A stretch of 64,000 bases of DNA from Aurantimonas aggregata (GCF_010500835.1 NZ_JAAAMJ010000001.1:62001-126000), one strand, 5' to 3'; numbered from the stretch's first letter, positions 44,925 to 55,144 are shown. The notes: generated by a model not told the origin, from the sequence alone. Made by a program: numbers and translations.

Positions 44925-46202
44925 ATGTCTGACCTGTCCAAGAATGCCCAGACGCGTGGGATGCCCTATTGGGAGCTCGTGACGCTGATCGCCTGTCTGA
45001 TGGCGCTGAACGCAGCGGCCATCGACATCTTCATTCCCTCGCTGCAGGATATCGGGGCGGCGCTCGGCGTCGATGATCCGAACCAGCGGCAGTTCGTCAT
45101 CACCGCCTACATCCTCGGTTTCGGCGGCGCGCAGATCGTCTACGGCACGCTGTCGGACCGTTTCGGCCGTCGGCCGATCCTGTTCTTCGGCCTCGCCATC
45201 TACATCCTCGCCTCTGTCGCGGCAGTCTTCTCGCCGACCTTTGGCGTTCTCCTCGCCCTGCGCGCGGTCCAGGGGATCGGCGCAGCGGCCACCCGCGTCA
45301 TCGCCATCTCGGTCGTGCGCGACTGCTTCGGGGGGCGGCGCATGGCCAGCGTCATGTCGCTGGTCATGATGGTGTTCATGGCGATCCCGGTCATCGCGCC
45401 GAATATCGGCCAGGCAATCATGCTGTTCGGGTCCTGGCGCGAGGTCTTTGTCGCGATCGCCGTCTTCGGCCTTGCCGTGACCATCTGGTCGGCGCTTCGG
45501 CTGCCGGAGACCCTCGCCCCCGAGGACCGGCGTGAACTGACCTTCAAGCGTACCGCCGAGGCGTTCCGCATCGTCCTCACCAACCGCGTCGCCTTCGGCT
45601 ACACGGTCTCGACGGCGCTGATCTTCGGCGTCCTGTTCGGCTTCATCAACCAGGCGGAGCAGATCTACACCGGCGTCTACGGCCTCGGGCCGATCTTCAC
45701 CGTCGCCTTCTCTACCACGGCGATCTTCATGGCGGTGGCGTCCTTCGCGAATTCCCGGCTCGTCGAGCGGCTCGGCATGCGCCGGCTGTCGCATGGCGCG
45801 CTGATCGGTTTCATGTTCGTCGCGGTACTGCATTTCGCCGTCGCGTTCGCGATGGGCGGTGCGGCGCCGTTCTGGTTCTTCCTGATCGCGATGACGATCA
45901 ATTTCGGCCTGTTCGGCTTCATCGGCACGAATTTCAACGCGCTCGCCATGGACCCGCTCGGCCATGTCGCCGGAACGGCGTCCTCGGTGCTCGGCTTCAT
46001 GCAGACCTTCGGCGGCGGCCTGTTCGGCGCGGTGATCGGCTATTTCTACGACGGCACGGTGCTGCCGATGCTGTTCGGCTTCATCATCCTGTCGACCGGC
46101 TCGCTGATCTGCGTCTATCTGGCCGAGGGCCGGCTGTTCGACGCGAAATACGACCCGGCGCCGGAAACGAGCGTCGATCTCGAGCGCGAGCCGGCCGAGT
46201 GA
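44925..46202 (+). CDS. Bcr/CflA family multidrug efflux MFS transporter
   Basis: Inner-membrane major facilitator, 425 residues from ATG 44925 (an in-frame ATG at 44892 adds a basic, unlikely N-terminus). About 12 spans are visible. Bcr/CflA marks: AAIDIFIPSLQDIGAALGVD at helix 1, the loop 2-3 motif GTLSDRFGRRPILFFGLAIY, RAVQGIGAAATRVIAISVVR in helix 4-5, and MSLVMMVFMAIPVIAPNIGQ. Members export drugs such as bicyclomycin or chloramphenicol, and sometimes metabolites. It is convergent with the inositol-monophosphatase gene (10-base gap). Substrate unknown. Confidence 0.88.
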   Translation: MSDLSKNAQTRGMPYWELVTLIACLMALNAAAIDIFIPSLQDIGAALGVDDPNQRQFVITAYILGFGGAQIVYGTLSDRFGRRPILFFGLAIYILASVAAVFSPTFGVLLALRAVQGIGAAATRVIAISVVRDCFGGRRMASVMSLVMMVFMAIPVIAPNIGQAIMLFGSWREVFVAIAVFGLAVTIWSALRLPETLAPEDRRELTFKRTAEAFRIVLTNRVAFGYTVSTALIFGVLFGFINQAEQIYTGVYGLGPIFTVAFSTTAIFMAVASFANSRLVERLGMRRLSHGALIGFMFVAVLHFAVAFAMGGAAPFWFFLIAMTINFGLFGFIGTNFNALAMDPLGHVAGTASSVLGFMQTFGGGLFGAVIGYFYDGTVLPMLFGFIILSTGSLICVYLAEGRLFDAKYDPAPETSVDLEREPAE

Positions 46203-46212
46203 CTCGCGAGGC

Positions 46213-47037
46213 CTAGGCCAGGAGCAGCCGCTCCTGCGCCTCGGCCCAGACGCCGGTGCTGCAGGCGGCGATGATGGCTCCATCGCGGTGGCGCGGCGTG
46301 TAGGGCGATCCGTCGGCCATCGCGAAATGGCCACCCGCCTCAGCGACCAGCAGGCACCCGGCCAGATGGTCCCAGGGCATCAGCTTCGAATAGATCGAGA
46401 CATGCGAGCCGCCGGACGCGAGCAGGCGGTACTCGTGGCCGGCGCAGCGATAGTTGCCGACGATCTTCAGCGCGCCGAGACGCGGCAGCAGCGCCGTCCT
46501 CTCGTCGGGCGGGAAATAGGTCGCGCTGACGCAGCCGATCGCTTCGGCGAGCGGCAGCGGAGCCGCGGTACCGAGCTTTCGCGCCGGACCGGTCGGCGTC
46601 CGCTGAAAGGCTCCGGCGCCCTTTTCGGCCAGCATGAAATCGTCGCCGACCGGATCGTAGATGATCCCGGCGATTGTCTCGCCCCTGGAAACGACCGCCG
46701 CCATGACGGCGAAGAGCGGCAGGCCGGCTGCGAAATTCGCCGTGCCGTCGACCGGGTCCACGACGATGGCAAGCTCGGCCGCGTCGAGGCGATCGAGCAG
46801 CGCCGGATCGGCGGCCACCGATTCCTCGCCGACGAACAGCGCGTCCGGGGCGATCTCCCGGCAGTGATGGGCGATGAAGCGTTCGGCGGCCTCGTCCGCC
46901 TCGGTGACGAGATCGGTCGCCGAGGTCTTCTCGCGGATGTCGCTCGCGCCGAGATTGCGGAAACGCGGCATGATCTCCGCGATGGCGGCCTCGCGCAGGA
47001 TCTCGGCGAGGCGGTCGATGTCGATCGATGCGGTCAC
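46213..47037 (-). CDS. Inositol monophosphatase family protein
   Basis: Mg2+-dependent phosphatase of the FIG superfamily, 274 residues. The start is GTG 47037, overlapping the ttcA stop (GTGA), with GGAAAG upstream; a longer frame runs back through ttcA but has no support. Metal-binding motifs: Glu71-Glu72 in [10 protein letters not shown], Asp94-Pro-Val-Asp-Gly-Thr99 in [11 protein letters not shown], and the third site in [20 protein letters not shown]. Substrates range from inositol phosphate to histidinol phosphate and PAP; I cannot distinguish them, although the WDHLAG form is the general IMPase type. Translationally coupled to ttcA. Confidence 0.9.
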   Translation of the reverse strand: MTASIDIDRLAEILREAAIAEIMPRFRNLGASDIREKTSATDLVTEADEAAERFIAHHCREIAPDALFVGEESVAADPALLDRLDAAELAIVVDPVDGTANFAAGLPLFAVMAAVVSRGETIAGIIYDPVGDDFMLAEKGAGAFQRTPTGPARKLGTAAPLPLAEAIGCVSATYFPPDERTALLPRLGALKIVGNYRCAGHEYRLLASGGSHVSIYSKLMPWDHLAGCLLVAEAGGHFAMADGSPYTPRHRDGAIIAACSTGVWAEAQERLLLA

Positions 47038-47933
47038 GGGCAGCTTTCCGTTTGGAGGTTCGGGTTGGGCGCGAGGCCGGCGAAGTCGAACAGCGCCGGG
47101 TCCAGCAGATGGCCCGGACGGATGTTCGCCAGCGCCCGCATCATCACCTGCTTGCGGCCCGGGAAGCGCCGCTCCATGCCGGCCAGCATCTCCTTGGTGA
47201 CGTTGCGCTGCAGCCCGTCTTGGCTGCCGCAGAGGTCGCAGGGAATGATCGGGAAGGCCATCGCCGCCGAGAACTTCGCGATGTCCTCCTCGGCCGAAGC
47301 GATCAGCGGCCGCAGCACCAGGAGATCGCCCTCGTCGTTGAGGAGCTTTGCCGGCATCGCCGACAGCCGCCCGCCGTGGAAGAGGTTCATGAAGAAGGTC
47401 TCGAGGCAATCGTCGCGGTGATGGCCGAGCACCAGCGCCTCGCAGCCCTCCTCCCGCGCGATGCGGTAGAGATGGCCACGGCGCAGCCGCGAGCAGAGCG
47501 AGCAGTAGGTCGCCCCGGCCGGCACCTTCTCGGTGACCACCGAATAGGTGTCGCGATATTCGATGCGATGCGGGATGCCGAAGCGGTCGAGGAAATCCGG
47601 CAGGATATGCTTCGGAAAGTTCGGCTGGCCCTGGTCGAGATTGCAGGCGAGGAGATCGACCGGCAGCAGCCCGCGCCATTTCAGGTCGTGCAGCAGCGCC
47701 AGCAGCGCGTAGGAGTCCTTGCCGCCCGATATGCCGACGAGCCAGCGAGCGCCGGGCCGGACCATCGCGTGCCGCTCGATCGCCTCGCGCATCTCGCGCA
47801 GCAGGCGTTTGCGCAGCTTGCGGAACGTCACCGAGTCCGGCGCGTCGCGAAACAGGAGGTGGGCGCCGATGCCGATCTCGGCGTTCTCGCTATCGGCCGC
47901 CGCTGTCGTGTCGCCAAGATCGCTGTCGAGCAT
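47034..47933 (-). CDS. ttcA: tRNA 2-thiocytidine(32) synthetase TtcA
   Basis: ATP-dependent Fe-S enzyme that thiolates cytidine 32 in tRNA. The 299-residue product starts at ATG 47933. The PP-loop SGGKDS is at residues 69-74; the conserved CxxC (Cys144, Cys147) in [13 protein letters not shown] and the later Cys in [14 protein letters not shown] hold the 4Fe-4S cluster. [21 protein letters not shown] is diagnostic. It follows rpsD after a terminator and precedes the IMPase gene with a four-base overlap. Confidence 0.94.
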   Translation of the reverse strand: MLDSDLGDTTAAADSENAEIGIGAHLLFRDAPDSVTFRKLRKRLLREMREAIERHAMVRPGARWLVGISGGKDSYALLALLHDLKWRGLLPVDLLACNLDQGQPNFPKHILPDFLDRFGIPHRIEYRDTYSVVTEKVPAGATYCSLCSRLRRGHLYRIAREEGCEALVLGHHRDDCLETFFMNLFHGGRLSAMPAKLLNDEGDLLVLRPLIASAEEDIAKFSAAMAFPIIPCDLCGSQDGLQRNVTKEMLAGMERRFPGRKQVMMRALANIRPGHLLDPALFDFAGLAPNPNLQTESCP

Positions 47934-47979
47934 CACCGGTCCGTCCTCGTATCCGGGTCCCGTGTAGCCGCCGCTCGCC

Positions 47980-48012
47980 CAAAACAAAAGGCCGCCCCGA
48001 GGGACGGCCTTT
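47980..48012 (-). terminator. Rho-independent terminator downstream of rpsD
   Basis: On the minus strand AAAGGCCG and CGGCCTTT (48005-48012 and 47987-47994) form an eight-base stem followed by a TTTTGTTTT run (47980-47990). It lies 24 bases after the rpsD stop and before ttcA. Confidence 0.8.
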
Positions 48013-48036
48013 GGCATTCGATAGAGAGCGTACCGA

Positions 48037-48654
48037 TCAGCGCGAGTAGAACTCGACGACCAGGTTCGGCTCCATCTGCACCGGATACGGCACGTCGTGG
48101 AGGCCGGGAACGCGGGTGTAGGTGGCAACCATCTTCTGATGATCGACGTCGAGATAGTCCGGCACGTCGCGCTCTGCGAGCTGCGAGGCTTCCAGGACGA
48201 TCGCCAGCTGCTTCGACTTCGGACGGATCTCGATCACATCGCCCGGCTTGCAGACATAGGACTGGATGTTGGTACGACGGCCGTTGACGTTGACGTGGCC
48301 GTGGTTGACGAACTGCCGGGCGGCGAAGACCGTCGCGACGAACTTCGACCGATAGACGACGGCATCCAGACGGCTTTCCAGCAGGCCGATCAGGTTCTCC
48401 GAGGTGTCACCACGACGACGCGCGGCCTCTTCGTAGATCTTGCGGAACTGCTTTTCGGTGACGTCGCCGTAATAGCCCTTGAGCTTCTGCTTCGCACGGA
48501 GCTGGACGCCGAAATCCGACACCTTGCCCTTGCGCCGCTGGCCATGCTGGCCCGGGCCATATTGGCGGCGGTTCACCGGGGACTTCGGACGTCCCCAGAT
48601 GTTCTCGCCCATGCGGCGATCGATTTTGTACTTCGCTGATGCGCGCTTGCTCAT
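48037..48654 (-). CDS. rpsD: 30S ribosomal protein S4
   Basis: Primary 16S rRNA-binding assembly protein of the small subunit, 205 residues, ATG 48654 with GAAGGAA upstream. Highly conserved stretches: [54 protein letters not shown], and the S4 RNA-binding domain [19 protein letters not shown]. Here it is a solitary gene, not in an rpsM-rpsK-rpoA operon, as is usual in alphaproteobacteria. Preceded by a terminator of the yqaE transcript at 48790-48820 and followed by one at 47980-48012. Confidence 0.98.
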   Translation of the reverse strand: MSKRASAKYKIDRRMGENIWGRPKSPVNRRQYGPGQHGQRRKGKVSDFGVQLRAKQKLKGYYGDVTEKQFRKIYEEAARRRGDTSENLIGLLESRLDAVVYRSKFVATVFAARQFVNHGHVNVNGRRTNIQSYVCKPGDVIEIRPKSKQLAIVLEASQLAERDVPDYLDVDHQKMVATYTRVPGLHDVPYPVQMEPNLVVEFYSR

Positions 48655-48789
48655 CGCATTTCCTTCAAACAGAAAGAGGCCGAACGGACGATCCGTCGGC
48701 TCTCCGAGGAAACGCGCCCTCCTCTGCCCGCGGATGCGGACTGACAGGACAGCATGGGCACGATGCGATGCCGTCCACGGGACACGTCG

Positions 48790-48820
48790 AAAAAAACCGG
48801 CTGGAGCGAGTCCAACCGGT
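48790..48820 (-). terminator. Rho-independent terminator downstream of the Pmp3/YqaE gene
   Basis: On the minus strand ACCGGTTGGA and TCCAGCCGGT form a ten-pair stem (one G-T) with loop CTCGC, followed by seven T residues (48790-48796). It lies about 50 bases after the YqaE stop and ahead of rpsD. Confidence 0.85.
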
Positions 48821-48871
48821 CGGGCAGTTCCTAAGAGCCTGCAGCGCTCAAGTCAACCGTGCCGTTACGGC

Positions 48872-49030
48872 TCAGTACTTCGCGATGACCCAGATAGCGT
48901 GAATGACGCCCGGGATGTAGCCGAGAAGCGTCAGGATGATGTTGATGAAGAAGTGCTTGCTGAAGCCCACCTGCATGAAGACGCCGACCGGCGGCAGGAT
49001 GATGGCGAGGATAATGCGTAGGATGTCCAT
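48872..49030 (-). CDS. YqaE/Pmp3 family small membrane protein
   Basis: 52-residue hydrophobic protein, ATG 49030, stop 48872. Translation gives MDILRIILAIILPPVGVFMQ, then VGFSKHFFINIILTLLGYIP and GVIHAIWVIAKY, the two-span Pmp3/YqaE (UPF0057) pattern with the PPVGV turn and GYIPG-IHA second helix. Relatives in yeast and plants affect membrane potential and salt tolerance, while in bacteria expression often rises under stress; role here is inference. Independent transcript, given the strong terminator downstream. Confidence 0.9.
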   Translation of the reverse strand: MDILRIILAIILPPVGVFMQVGFSKHFFINIILTLLGYIPGVIHAIWVIAKY

Positions 49031-49187
49031 GAGATGCGGGCCCTTCCATTCAATGGTCCCTCAACGCCGGGAGAACCGGGCCGTTCCCCGCATCGCCGCA
49101 TTTGCACAGTCGCCATGGCCATCATCGCGCCCTAACTGACGGCTAAGAAGAAGATATCAAATGACATTCCGAACGGGAAACCCTGCG

Positions 49188-49697
49188 ATGAAGCCCATCC
49201 TCGTCACGACGCTCGCCGTCCTCGCCACCGCCGTTGCCGGCGGCGCCTTTGCGCAAGGTGCGAACTATCTTGCCCGTTACGATGGTGGCTGGAGCGGTGG
49301 CGGCTCGGTAAAGGTCGAGCAACTGCCGACCGCAACCAACGTCAACTGCAGCGTTCAGGGCACGCGTTCGGGCGAGACCGCCTTTGCGCTTCAGGGCACG
49401 TGCCGCTCGATGCTGATCATGAGCCGCGAGATCGGCGCGCAGCTCAAGATCGATCCAGCGAGCGGCAACTACACCGGCACCTATACGGGCTCCGCCAGCG
49501 GCCCGGCCAAGCTCGTCGGCTCGCGCCAGGGCGACACGCTGGATCTCCAGGTCACCTGGGGCCGCGTGATCTACGACGACAACAAGGCGCGCATGCTGAT
49601 CCGCAACACCGGCAACGACACGTTCCGCATGCAGGTGATCGAGTCCATCGACGGCAGCGACGTCACCGTGTCGGACCTCTCCTTCCAACGCGGCTGA
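49188..49697 (+). CDS. Hypothetical secreted protein
   Basis: 169-residue exported protein. I choose ATG 49188 (GGGAAA upstream); ATG 49161, with GAAGAAG ahead of it, is an equally possible in-frame start adding nine residues. The signal peptide MKPILVTTLAVLATAVAGGA is cleaved near AFAQ. The mature part is beta-rich: YLARYDGGWSGGGSVKVEQL, NVNCSVQGTRSG, GTYTGSASGPAKLVGSRQ and DTFRMQVIESIDGSDVTV, with two cysteines. It looks like a lipocalin-like or small beta-barrel domain; I recognise no family with confidence. A hairpin follows the stop. Confidence 0.68.
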   Translation: MKPILVTTLAVLATAVAGGAFAQGANYLARYDGGWSGGGSVKVEQLPTATNVNCSVQGTRSGETAFALQGTCRSMLIMSREIGAQLKIDPASGNYTGTYTGSASGPAKLVGSRQGDTLDLQVTWGRVIYDDNKARMLIRNTGNDTFRMQVIESIDGSDVTVSDLSFQRG

Positions 49698-49708
49698 TCA
49701 TTCAGACC

Positions 49709-49737
49709 GCCTTTGGCGTATGCGATACGCCGAAGGC
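49709..49737 (+). other. Hairpin after the hypothetical secreted-protein gene
   Basis: GCCTTTGGCGTA (49709-49720) pairs with TACGCCGAAGGC (49726-49737), 12 pairs with one G-T, loop TGCGA. It begins 12 bases after the stop. There is no T-run immediately after it, so it may be an RNA 3'-end stabiliser or a weak terminator. Confidence 0.45.
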
Positions 49738-49821
49738 CGCTCGCGTCCGGCTGCGCATGATTGATTTTTCCTGAGGACGATGCCACCCCTTGCCTGACGT
49801 ATGGGAAGGGGAGTTTCTGGC

Positions 49822-50388
49822 GTGAATAAAACGACGTGGTCAGTGCCGCTCTTCGTCGGGGTGGTGCTGGCACTTAATGCGTGCGCGACCCTCTCCGAAG
49901 AGGAATGCGTGACCAGCGACTGGCGTCGGCTCGGGGAAACCGACGGCGCCAGCGGCAAGCCGATCAGCTTCGTGGCCGAGCATCAGGCGGCCTGCTCGAA
50001 ACATGGCATCACACCGGACGCGGCGGCTTGGCGCGCCGGCTGGGACGGGGGGATCACCACCTTCTGCACCCCGGCCAATGGCGCACGGCTCGGCGCGGAG
50101 GGAGGCTATTACGCCGACTCCTGCCCGCTCGGCCTGAAGAACGGCTTCGAGGCCCCCTACTACGCGAACAAGAAGGTCTACGACGCGCGGCAGCGCCGCG
50201 ACCAGTTGCGCAGCCGGATCGACGTGCTTCGATACGAGATCGACGAGATCCGGGACGACGACGAGGAACGGCGCGAGAAGCGCCGCGAGATCGAACGACT
50301 TCGGGACGACCTCTGGGATGCCGAGGACGATCTGCGCGTCCAGGAAGACCTTCGTTACGAGCGCTTCGCCGACCTCGTCGGACGCTGA
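49822..50388 (+). CDS. DUF2799 domain-containing lipoprotein
   Basis: 188-residue lipoprotein from GTG 49822, chosen because GGGGAG lies eight bases upstream; an ATG at 49801 is in frame but lacks a site. The signal peptide TTWSVPLFVGVVLALNAC ends in a lipobox LNAC. The DUF2799 domain is recognisable by CVTSDWRRLGETDGASGKPI, HGITPDAAAWRAGWDGGITT and a YCTPANG-like FCTPANGARLGAEGGYYADS. A strongly charged helical tail of about 60 residues (RQRRDQLRSRIDVLRYEIDE and so on) predicts a coiled coil. Function of the family is unknown; a cell-envelope role is likely from lipidation. Confidence 0.8.
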   Translation: MNKTTWSVPLFVGVVLALNACATLSEEECVTSDWRRLGETDGASGKPISFVAEHQAACSKHGITPDAAAWRAGWDGGITTFCTPANGARLGAEGGYYADSCPLGLKNGFEAPYYANKKVYDARQRRDQLRSRIDVLRYEIDEIRDDDEERREKRREIERLRDDLWDAEDDLRVQEDLRYERFADLVGR

Positions 50389-50423
50389 CCATCACGGACG
50401 CGGCGGGCGCGGCAGACGTCTTG

Positions 50424-51212
50424 TCAGTCGCGTTCGCTGGAGAATTCGAGGCCGAACCCGCGGATCAGCCGGCGCATCGCATAGGATGCCTCGCCGCTGG
50501 TGAAATGCGCCTGGTCGAACCCCTCGGGCATGTCGTCCGCCGCCGGGCTCAGCGAGCGGGCGCGGCGCGCGATCGCCTCGGCCGGATCGAGCCAGTCCAC
50601 GGGCCAGGGCGCCAGCTGCCGGAACCGATTGGCGATCAGCGGGTAGTGGGTGCAGGCCAGCACGACGATGTCGGTCCGGCGCCCCTCCTCCTCCACGAAG
50701 CACGAAGCGATCTCGGCAGCGATCGCGTCATCGGAGGTCTCGCCCCCGAGGATCGACTGCTCGGTCAGCCGGGCGAGTTCGCTCGAGCCGACGAGCCGCA
50801 CCGCGCAATGACCCGCGAAACGGCCGATCAGGTCGCGCGTATAGTCGCGCCGCACCGTCCCCGGCGTCGCCAGGACGCTGATCAGCCCGGAGCGGGTCCG
50901 CTCGGCCGCCGGCTTGATCGCCGGCACCGTCCCGACGAAGGGGATGTCGAAGGCGGCGCGCAAATCCTCCAGCACCAGCGTCGACGCCGTATTGCAGGCA
51001 ATCACCGCCAGTTGCGGCGCATAGTGCGGCACCAGGTCCTTAAACAGCGAGACGATCCGCTCCCGTAGCCGGTCCTCCTGCCAGTCGCCATACGGAAACC
51101 CGGCGTCGTCGGCGACGTAGACGAATTTGCGGTCCGGCATGTGGGTGCGCAATTCGCGCAGCACGGTCAGGCCGCCGATGCCGGAATCGAAGACGAGGAT
51201 CGGCGCGCTCAA
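50424..51212 (-). CDS. murI: Glutamate racemase
   Basis: Makes D-glutamate for peptidoglycan. The 262-residue product starts at ATG 51212. It begins [18 protein letters not shown] (the family DSGxGG motif), with catalytic Cys73 in [11 protein letters not shown] and Cys187 in [22 protein letters not shown] and [16 protein letters not shown] are the substrate loops. Its start overlaps the end of trmJ by four bases. Length and catalytic residues are intact. Confidence 0.95.
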   Translation of the reverse strand: MSAPILVFDSGIGGLTVLRELRTHMPDRKFVYVADDAGFPYGDWQEDRLRERIVSLFKDLVPHYAPQLAVIACNTASTLVLEDLRAAFDIPFVGTVPAIKPAAERTRSGLISVLATPGTVRRDYTRDLIGRFAGHCAVRLVGSSELARLTEQSILGGETSDDAIAAEIASCFVEEEGRRTDIVVLACTHYPLIANRFRQLAPWPVDWLDPAEAIARRARSLSPAADDMPEGFDQAHFTSGEASYAMRRLIRGFGLEFSSERD

Positions 51213-52024
51213 CCCGTCGTTTCCCGGCCGGACCGGCCTCGTTCGCCCATCTCGTAATCGAACGCCCGCAACACGCCGCGCAGCGTCCGCACTTCCGGCT
51301 CGGTGAACCCCGCCTTCGTGAGCATCGTGCGGAGATTCTGCACCATTGCCTCGCGTTTATGGGGCGGGTGGAAATAGCCGGTGCGCGACAGCGACGTTTC
51401 GAGATGATCGAGCAGCCGGTGCAGGTCAGCCTTCTCCGCCGGCGGCGCCTCAGGCGCCGTGAAGCGCGGGGCCGTCGCGTCGTCGGCCCCGGCCGCCCGC
51501 CAGGAATAGCTCATCAGGAGCACCGCTTGCGCGATGTTGAGCGAAGCGAAGGCCGGATCGACGGGAAAGGTGACGATCTCGTCCGCCAGGCCTACCTCGG
51601 CGTTCGACAGGCCGTAGCGCTCGCGCCCGAACAGCATGCCGACCTTCTGGCCGGCGGCGGCGCGGGCGCGCATTTCGCCAGCGGCGGTTTCCGGCCCGCG
51701 CACCGGCTTGTAGCTGTCACGGGGGCGGGCCGTGGTGGCGAGGAGATAGGTAATATCGGCGACCGCCGCCTCGACACTGTCGAACAGCCGCACCGCGTCG
51801 ATCACGTGGTCCGCACTCGAGGCAGCGGCCCGCGCCTTCTCGCTCGGCCAGCCGTCGCGGGGATTGACGAGGCGCAGGTCGATCAGGCCGAAATTCGCCA
51901 TCGCCCGGGCGACCATGCCGATATTCTCGCCGAGCTGCGGCTCGACGAGGACGACGGCCGGCCCCGGCCGATCGGTCACGGTCGCCGTCGGTTCGGCGGC
52001 GGGATATTCTGGTTCTTGTGCCAA
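51209..52024 (-). CDS. trmJ: tRNA/rRNA methyltransferase, TrmJ family (SpoU)
   Basis: SPOUT-class 2'-O-methyltransferase of the TrmJ type (tRNA position 32). The 271-residue frame starts at TTG 52024 (AAAGGGG eight bases upstream). The longer frame would overlap the upstream esterase gene by over 140 bases and is rejected. Knot motifs: [35 protein letters not shown], the cofactor motif [17 protein letters not shown] and the final [18 protein letters not shown]-terminal helical extension ([17 protein letters not shown]) is typical of TrmJ. murI overlaps its end. Confidence 0.9.
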   Translation of the reverse strand: MAQEPEYPAAEPTATVTDRPGPAVVLVEPQLGENIGMVARAMANFGLIDLRLVNPRDGWPSEKARAAASSADHVIDAVRLFDSVEAAVADITYLLATTARPRDSYKPVRGPETAAGEMRARAAAGQKVGMLFGRERYGLSNAEVGLADEIVTFPVDPAFASLNIAQAVLLMSYSWRAAGADDATAPRFTAPEAPPAEKADLHRLLDHLETSLSRTGYFHPPHKREAMVQNLRTMLTKAGFTEPEVRTLRGVLRAFDYEMGERGRSGRETTG

Positions 52025-52082
52025 GCGCGGCCCCTTTTCGGGTGCAAATACCCCGCTTCGCGCGCCACGCCAAGCACGGCGA

Positions 52083-53561
52083 TCAGGGCGCGAAGCCGTC
52101 CACCCCCTCCCAGGCGACGCGCCGCAGGGCTTCCGGATCGGCGAGCACCCGGTCCCTGATTCCGAAGACCTTGGTTTCGCGCTTCTCGGCCTCGTAGGCC
52201 GGCCAGCCGTCAGCCGGGCGGCCATCGCGCACGAAGCTGACCCAGTGGGCGCGCATCCGATCGGCCAGCGCCTGGCGGTGGTGGTCCGGCAGGATCCCGA
52301 GATAGACGCTGCGGAACGGCTTCAGGAAGTCCTCGAAGATCAGCGGCAGGTCGGCCGAATGCGTCGCGCCGAGCCGGCTCAGCAGGCCCTTCGTCTCCCA
52401 GTCGAGCCGATACATGAAGGTGGGCGCATCGCGGCAGTGGATTTCGGCCTGGTGGATCGCCGCCATGCGGAACAGCAAGTCCGTGCCGAAGGCGATCCGC
52501 CCGTCCCGCCCGGATGAATAGAGCCGTGCGATGCGCTCGGCGGCTTCGGCACCGGCAACGCCGGCAATCCAGGCCTGCATCGCAGGCTTCTCCGTTTCGA
52601 ACGGAAACACTGGCAGTTCGCTGAAGAAGGAGAACTCGTCGCGATTTGTACCGATGATCATCGGCACCTTCTTCATCGCGGCATAGAGCGTGGTGAGATC
52701 GGCCTCGGGCATCTCGACGCCATCGCAATACGGCCGTGTGAGGATGCCGGAGTTCCTCGCCGCCAGTGGCCGCGTTGCCGCGCTGAACGTGCCGTGGCTC
52801 ATCCGGAACAGTCGTTCTCGGTCGCCATTGGGCAAAAGCGCCTTCACCGCCTCGCGGTGCACCGCTTCGGCCGTCTGCCGCGGCTGGAACATGTTGAGGG
52901 TTCCCGACTGGATGACCGCCTGGGAAAACAGACCGCGCGACGCCTCCGACACCAGGTGGAAGGCCACCGATGCGGCGCCCGCGGACTCCCCCGCGATGGT
53001 GACGCGCTCGGGGTCGCCGCCGAAGGCCGCAATGTTGTTCCGCACCCATTCGAGCGCCAGCCGCTGGTCGAGCAGGCCGGCATTTGCCGCGAACCGATCG
53101 TCGCCCTCGAATATCTCTGCGAAGGCGTTGAAACCGAAGAACCCCAGCCGGTAGTTCATCGTGACGACGACAATGTCGCCGCGGCGCGCAAGATCGTCGC
53201 CGGGATACTGCGCTCCCGAGCCGATGATGAACGCACCGCCGTGAATGAACACCAGCACCGGCTGCTTGCCGTTGATGTCCGGTGTCCAGACGTGGAGGTT
53301 GAGGCAGTCCTCTTGGAAGGTGCTGGTGGTGCCGGCGATGCGTCCGAGCGGTTCCGGCATGGCCCGCCGCTGCGGCGCGGCCGGCCCGTATTTGTTGGCG
53401 ACGAAGACCGTGTCGAAGGCCCGCCGTGGCCGCGGCCGGGCAAACCGGGCCATGCCCAGCGGCGGCTCGGCGTAGGGGATGCCGAGGAACCGTGCGATCC
53501 CGTCCTTGACGATGCCGCTCACCGGGCCGCAGGGCGCTTCGACGCGAAGCGTTTCGGGCAT
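52083..53561 (-). CDS. Carboxylesterase/lipase family protein (type B)
   Basis: Type B carboxylesterase of 492 residues, ATG 53561. Motifs: oxyanion hole HGGA at residues 107-110 (LVFIHGGAFIIGSG), the signature EDCLNLHVWTP at about 84, and the nucleophile Ser193 in TIAGESAGAASVAFHL. The acid lies in IGTNRDEFSFF (Glu) and the catalytic His in GATHSADLPLIFEDF. No signal peptide, so probably cytoplasmic. Substrates of the family include aromatic and alkyl esters; none can be assigned. It is divergent from icd (195 bases apart). Confidence 0.92.
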   Translation of the reverse strand: MPETLRVEAPCGPVSGIVKDGIARFLGIPYAEPPLGMARFARPRPRRAFDTVFVANKYGPAAPQRRAMPEPLGRIAGTTSTFQEDCLNLHVWTPDINGKQPVLVFIHGGAFIIGSGAQYPGDDLARRGDIVVVTMNYRLGFFGFNAFAEIFEGDDRFAANAGLLDQRLALEWVRNNIAAFGGDPERVTIAGESAGAASVAFHLVSEASRGLFSQAVIQSGTLNMFQPRQTAEAVHREAVKALLPNGDRERLFRMSHGTFSAATRPLAARNSGILTRPYCDGVEMPEADLTTLYAAMKKVPMIIGTNRDEFSFFSELPVFPFETEKPAMQAWIAGVAGAEAAERIARLYSSGRDGRIAFGTDLLFRMAAIHQAEIHCRDAPTFMYRLDWETKGLLSRLGATHSADLPLIFEDFLKPFRSVYLGILPDHHRQALADRMRAHWVSFVRDGRPADGWPAYEAEKRETKVFGIRDRVLADPEALRRVAWEGVDGFAP

Positions 53562-53646
53562 GACGGACTCCTTCGGGGGGATGGCGACACCGGTCGGCGC
53601 CGCTCCGACGAAACATTGACGGCTGCGATCATAGCGCGCCGCTGCT

Positions 53647-53674
53647 TTGCCTCCACCGATACCGGTGATATAGG
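53647..53674 (+). promoter_or_regulatory. Candidate promoter upstream of icd
   Basis: TTGCCT (53647-53652) and TATAGG (53669-53674) are 16 bases apart, 83-110 bases ahead of the icd ATG. Four of six matches to each hexamer. The region also holds the promoter of the divergent esterase. Pattern match only. Confidence 0.3.
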
Positions 53675-53756
53675 GCGCAGCAAGCGTCGGGAGGCACGTT
53701 GCAACCGGCTGTCAAGCGGCCACGTGGCCGCATCTTAGTTTCTGGGGAAGACATCG

Positions 53757-54968
53757 ATGGCAAAGATCAAGGTCGATAATCCGGTCGTGGAACTGGACGG
53801 CGACGAGATGACCCGCATCATCTGGACGTTCATCAAGGACAAGCTGATCCACCCCTACCTGGACATCGACCTCGAGTATTACGACCTCGGCGTCGAGCAC
53901 CGTGACGAGACCGGCGACCAGGTGACGATCGACGCCGCCAACGCCATCAAGAAGCACGGCGTCGGCGTCAAATGCGCCACCATCACGCCGGACGAGGACC
54001 GCGTCGCCGAATTCGGCCTGAAGAAGATGTGGCGCTCGCCGAACGGCACGATCCGCAACATTCTCGGCGGCGTCATCTTCCGCGAGCCGATCATCTGCAA
54101 GAACGTGCCGCGCCTCGTGCCGGGCTGGACCAAGCCGGTCATCGTCGGGCGCCACGCCTTCGGCGACCAGTACCGCGCCACCGACTTCCGCTTCCCCGGC
54201 AAGGGCAAGCTGACCATCAAGTTCGTCGGCGAGGACGGTGAGACGATCGAGCACGAGGTCTACGACGCGCCCGCCGCCGGCGTCGCCATGGCCATGTACA
54301 ATCTCGACGATTCGATCCGCGACTTCGCCCGCGCTTCCCTGAACTACGGCCTGCAGCGCGGCTATCCGGTGTATCTGTCGACCAAGAACACCATCCTCAA
54401 GGTCTATGACGGCCGCTTCAAGGACATCTTCCAGGAGGTCTACGAGGCCGAGTTCGAGGAGAAGTTCAAGGAAGCCCGGATCATCTACGAGCATCGCCTG
54501 ATCGACGACATGGTCGCCTCCAACCTGAAATGGTCGGGCGGCTACGTCTGGGCCTGCAAGAACTACGATGGCGACGTGCAGTCGGATACGGTCGCGCAGG
54601 GCTTCGGCTCGCTCGGCCTGATGACCTCGGTGCTGATGACGCCGGACGGCCGCACCGTCGAGGCCGAGGCCGCGCACGGCACGGTGACCCGGCATTACCG
54701 CCAGCATCAGCGCGGCGAGCAGACGTCGACCAACTCGATCGCGTCGATCTTCGCCTGGACCCGCGGACTTGCCCATCGCGCCAAGCTCGACGACAACGCG
54801 CCGCTGAAGGCCTTCGCGGACACGCTGGAGCGCGTCTGCATCGCGACCGTCGAGAGCGGCCACATGACCAAGGATCTGGCGCTGCTGATCGGTCCGGACC
54901 AGCCGTGGCTGTCGACCACCGGCTTCCTCGACAAGGTCGACGAGAACCTCCAGAAGGCGATGGCGTAA
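53757..54968 (+). CDS. icd: NADP-dependent isocitrate dehydrogenase
   Basis: TCA-cycle enzyme oxidising isocitrate to 2-oxoglutarate with NADP. The 403-residue product starts at ATG 53757. It is the eukaryote-like subfamily (type II), as in other alphaproteobacteria: [59 protein letters not shown], and the metal-binding [20 protein letters not shown] with [20 protein letters not shown]. The NADP-binding [16 protein letters not shown] is intact. A terminator follows at 55000-55024. Confidence 0.97.
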   Translation: MAKIKVDNPVVELDGDEMTRIIWTFIKDKLIHPYLDIDLEYYDLGVEHRDETGDQVTIDAANAIKKHGVGVKCATITPDEDRVAEFGLKKMWRSPNGTIRNILGGVIFREPIICKNVPRLVPGWTKPVIVGRHAFGDQYRATDFRFPGKGKLTIKFVGEDGETIEHEVYDAPAAGVAMAMYNLDDSIRDFARASLNYGLQRGYPVYLSTKNTILKVYDGRFKDIFQEVYEAEFEEKFKEARIIYEHRLIDDMVASNLKWSGGYVWACKNYDGDVQSDTVAQGFGSLGLMTSVLMTPDGRTVEAEAAHGTVTRHYRQHQRGEQTSTNSIASIFAWTRGLAHRAKLDDNAPLKAFADTLERVCIATVESGHMTKDLALLIGPDQPWLSTTGFLDKVDENLQKAMA

Positions 54969-54999
54969 GCCGCGTCGCCGAGGTCGACTGAACAGATAG

Positions 55000-55024
55000 C
55001 GCCCGGCCAAGAGCCGGGCGTTTT
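55000..55024 (+). terminator. Rho-independent terminator after icd
   Basis: CGCCCGGC (55000-55007) pairs with GCCGGGCG (55013-55020), loop CAAGA, followed by TTTT. It starts 31 bases after the icd stop. Confidence 0.88.
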
Positions 55025-55144
55025 CATGTCCGGCTGCCGGTCGGCGAACGCAGGCGAGAAAGCTGCGATAGCGGCGGACTCAGGAAAATCATGCAACTTT
55101 CGGGACGCTCGGGCACTTCCTTTAGCCGAACAAGGAGTATCCGA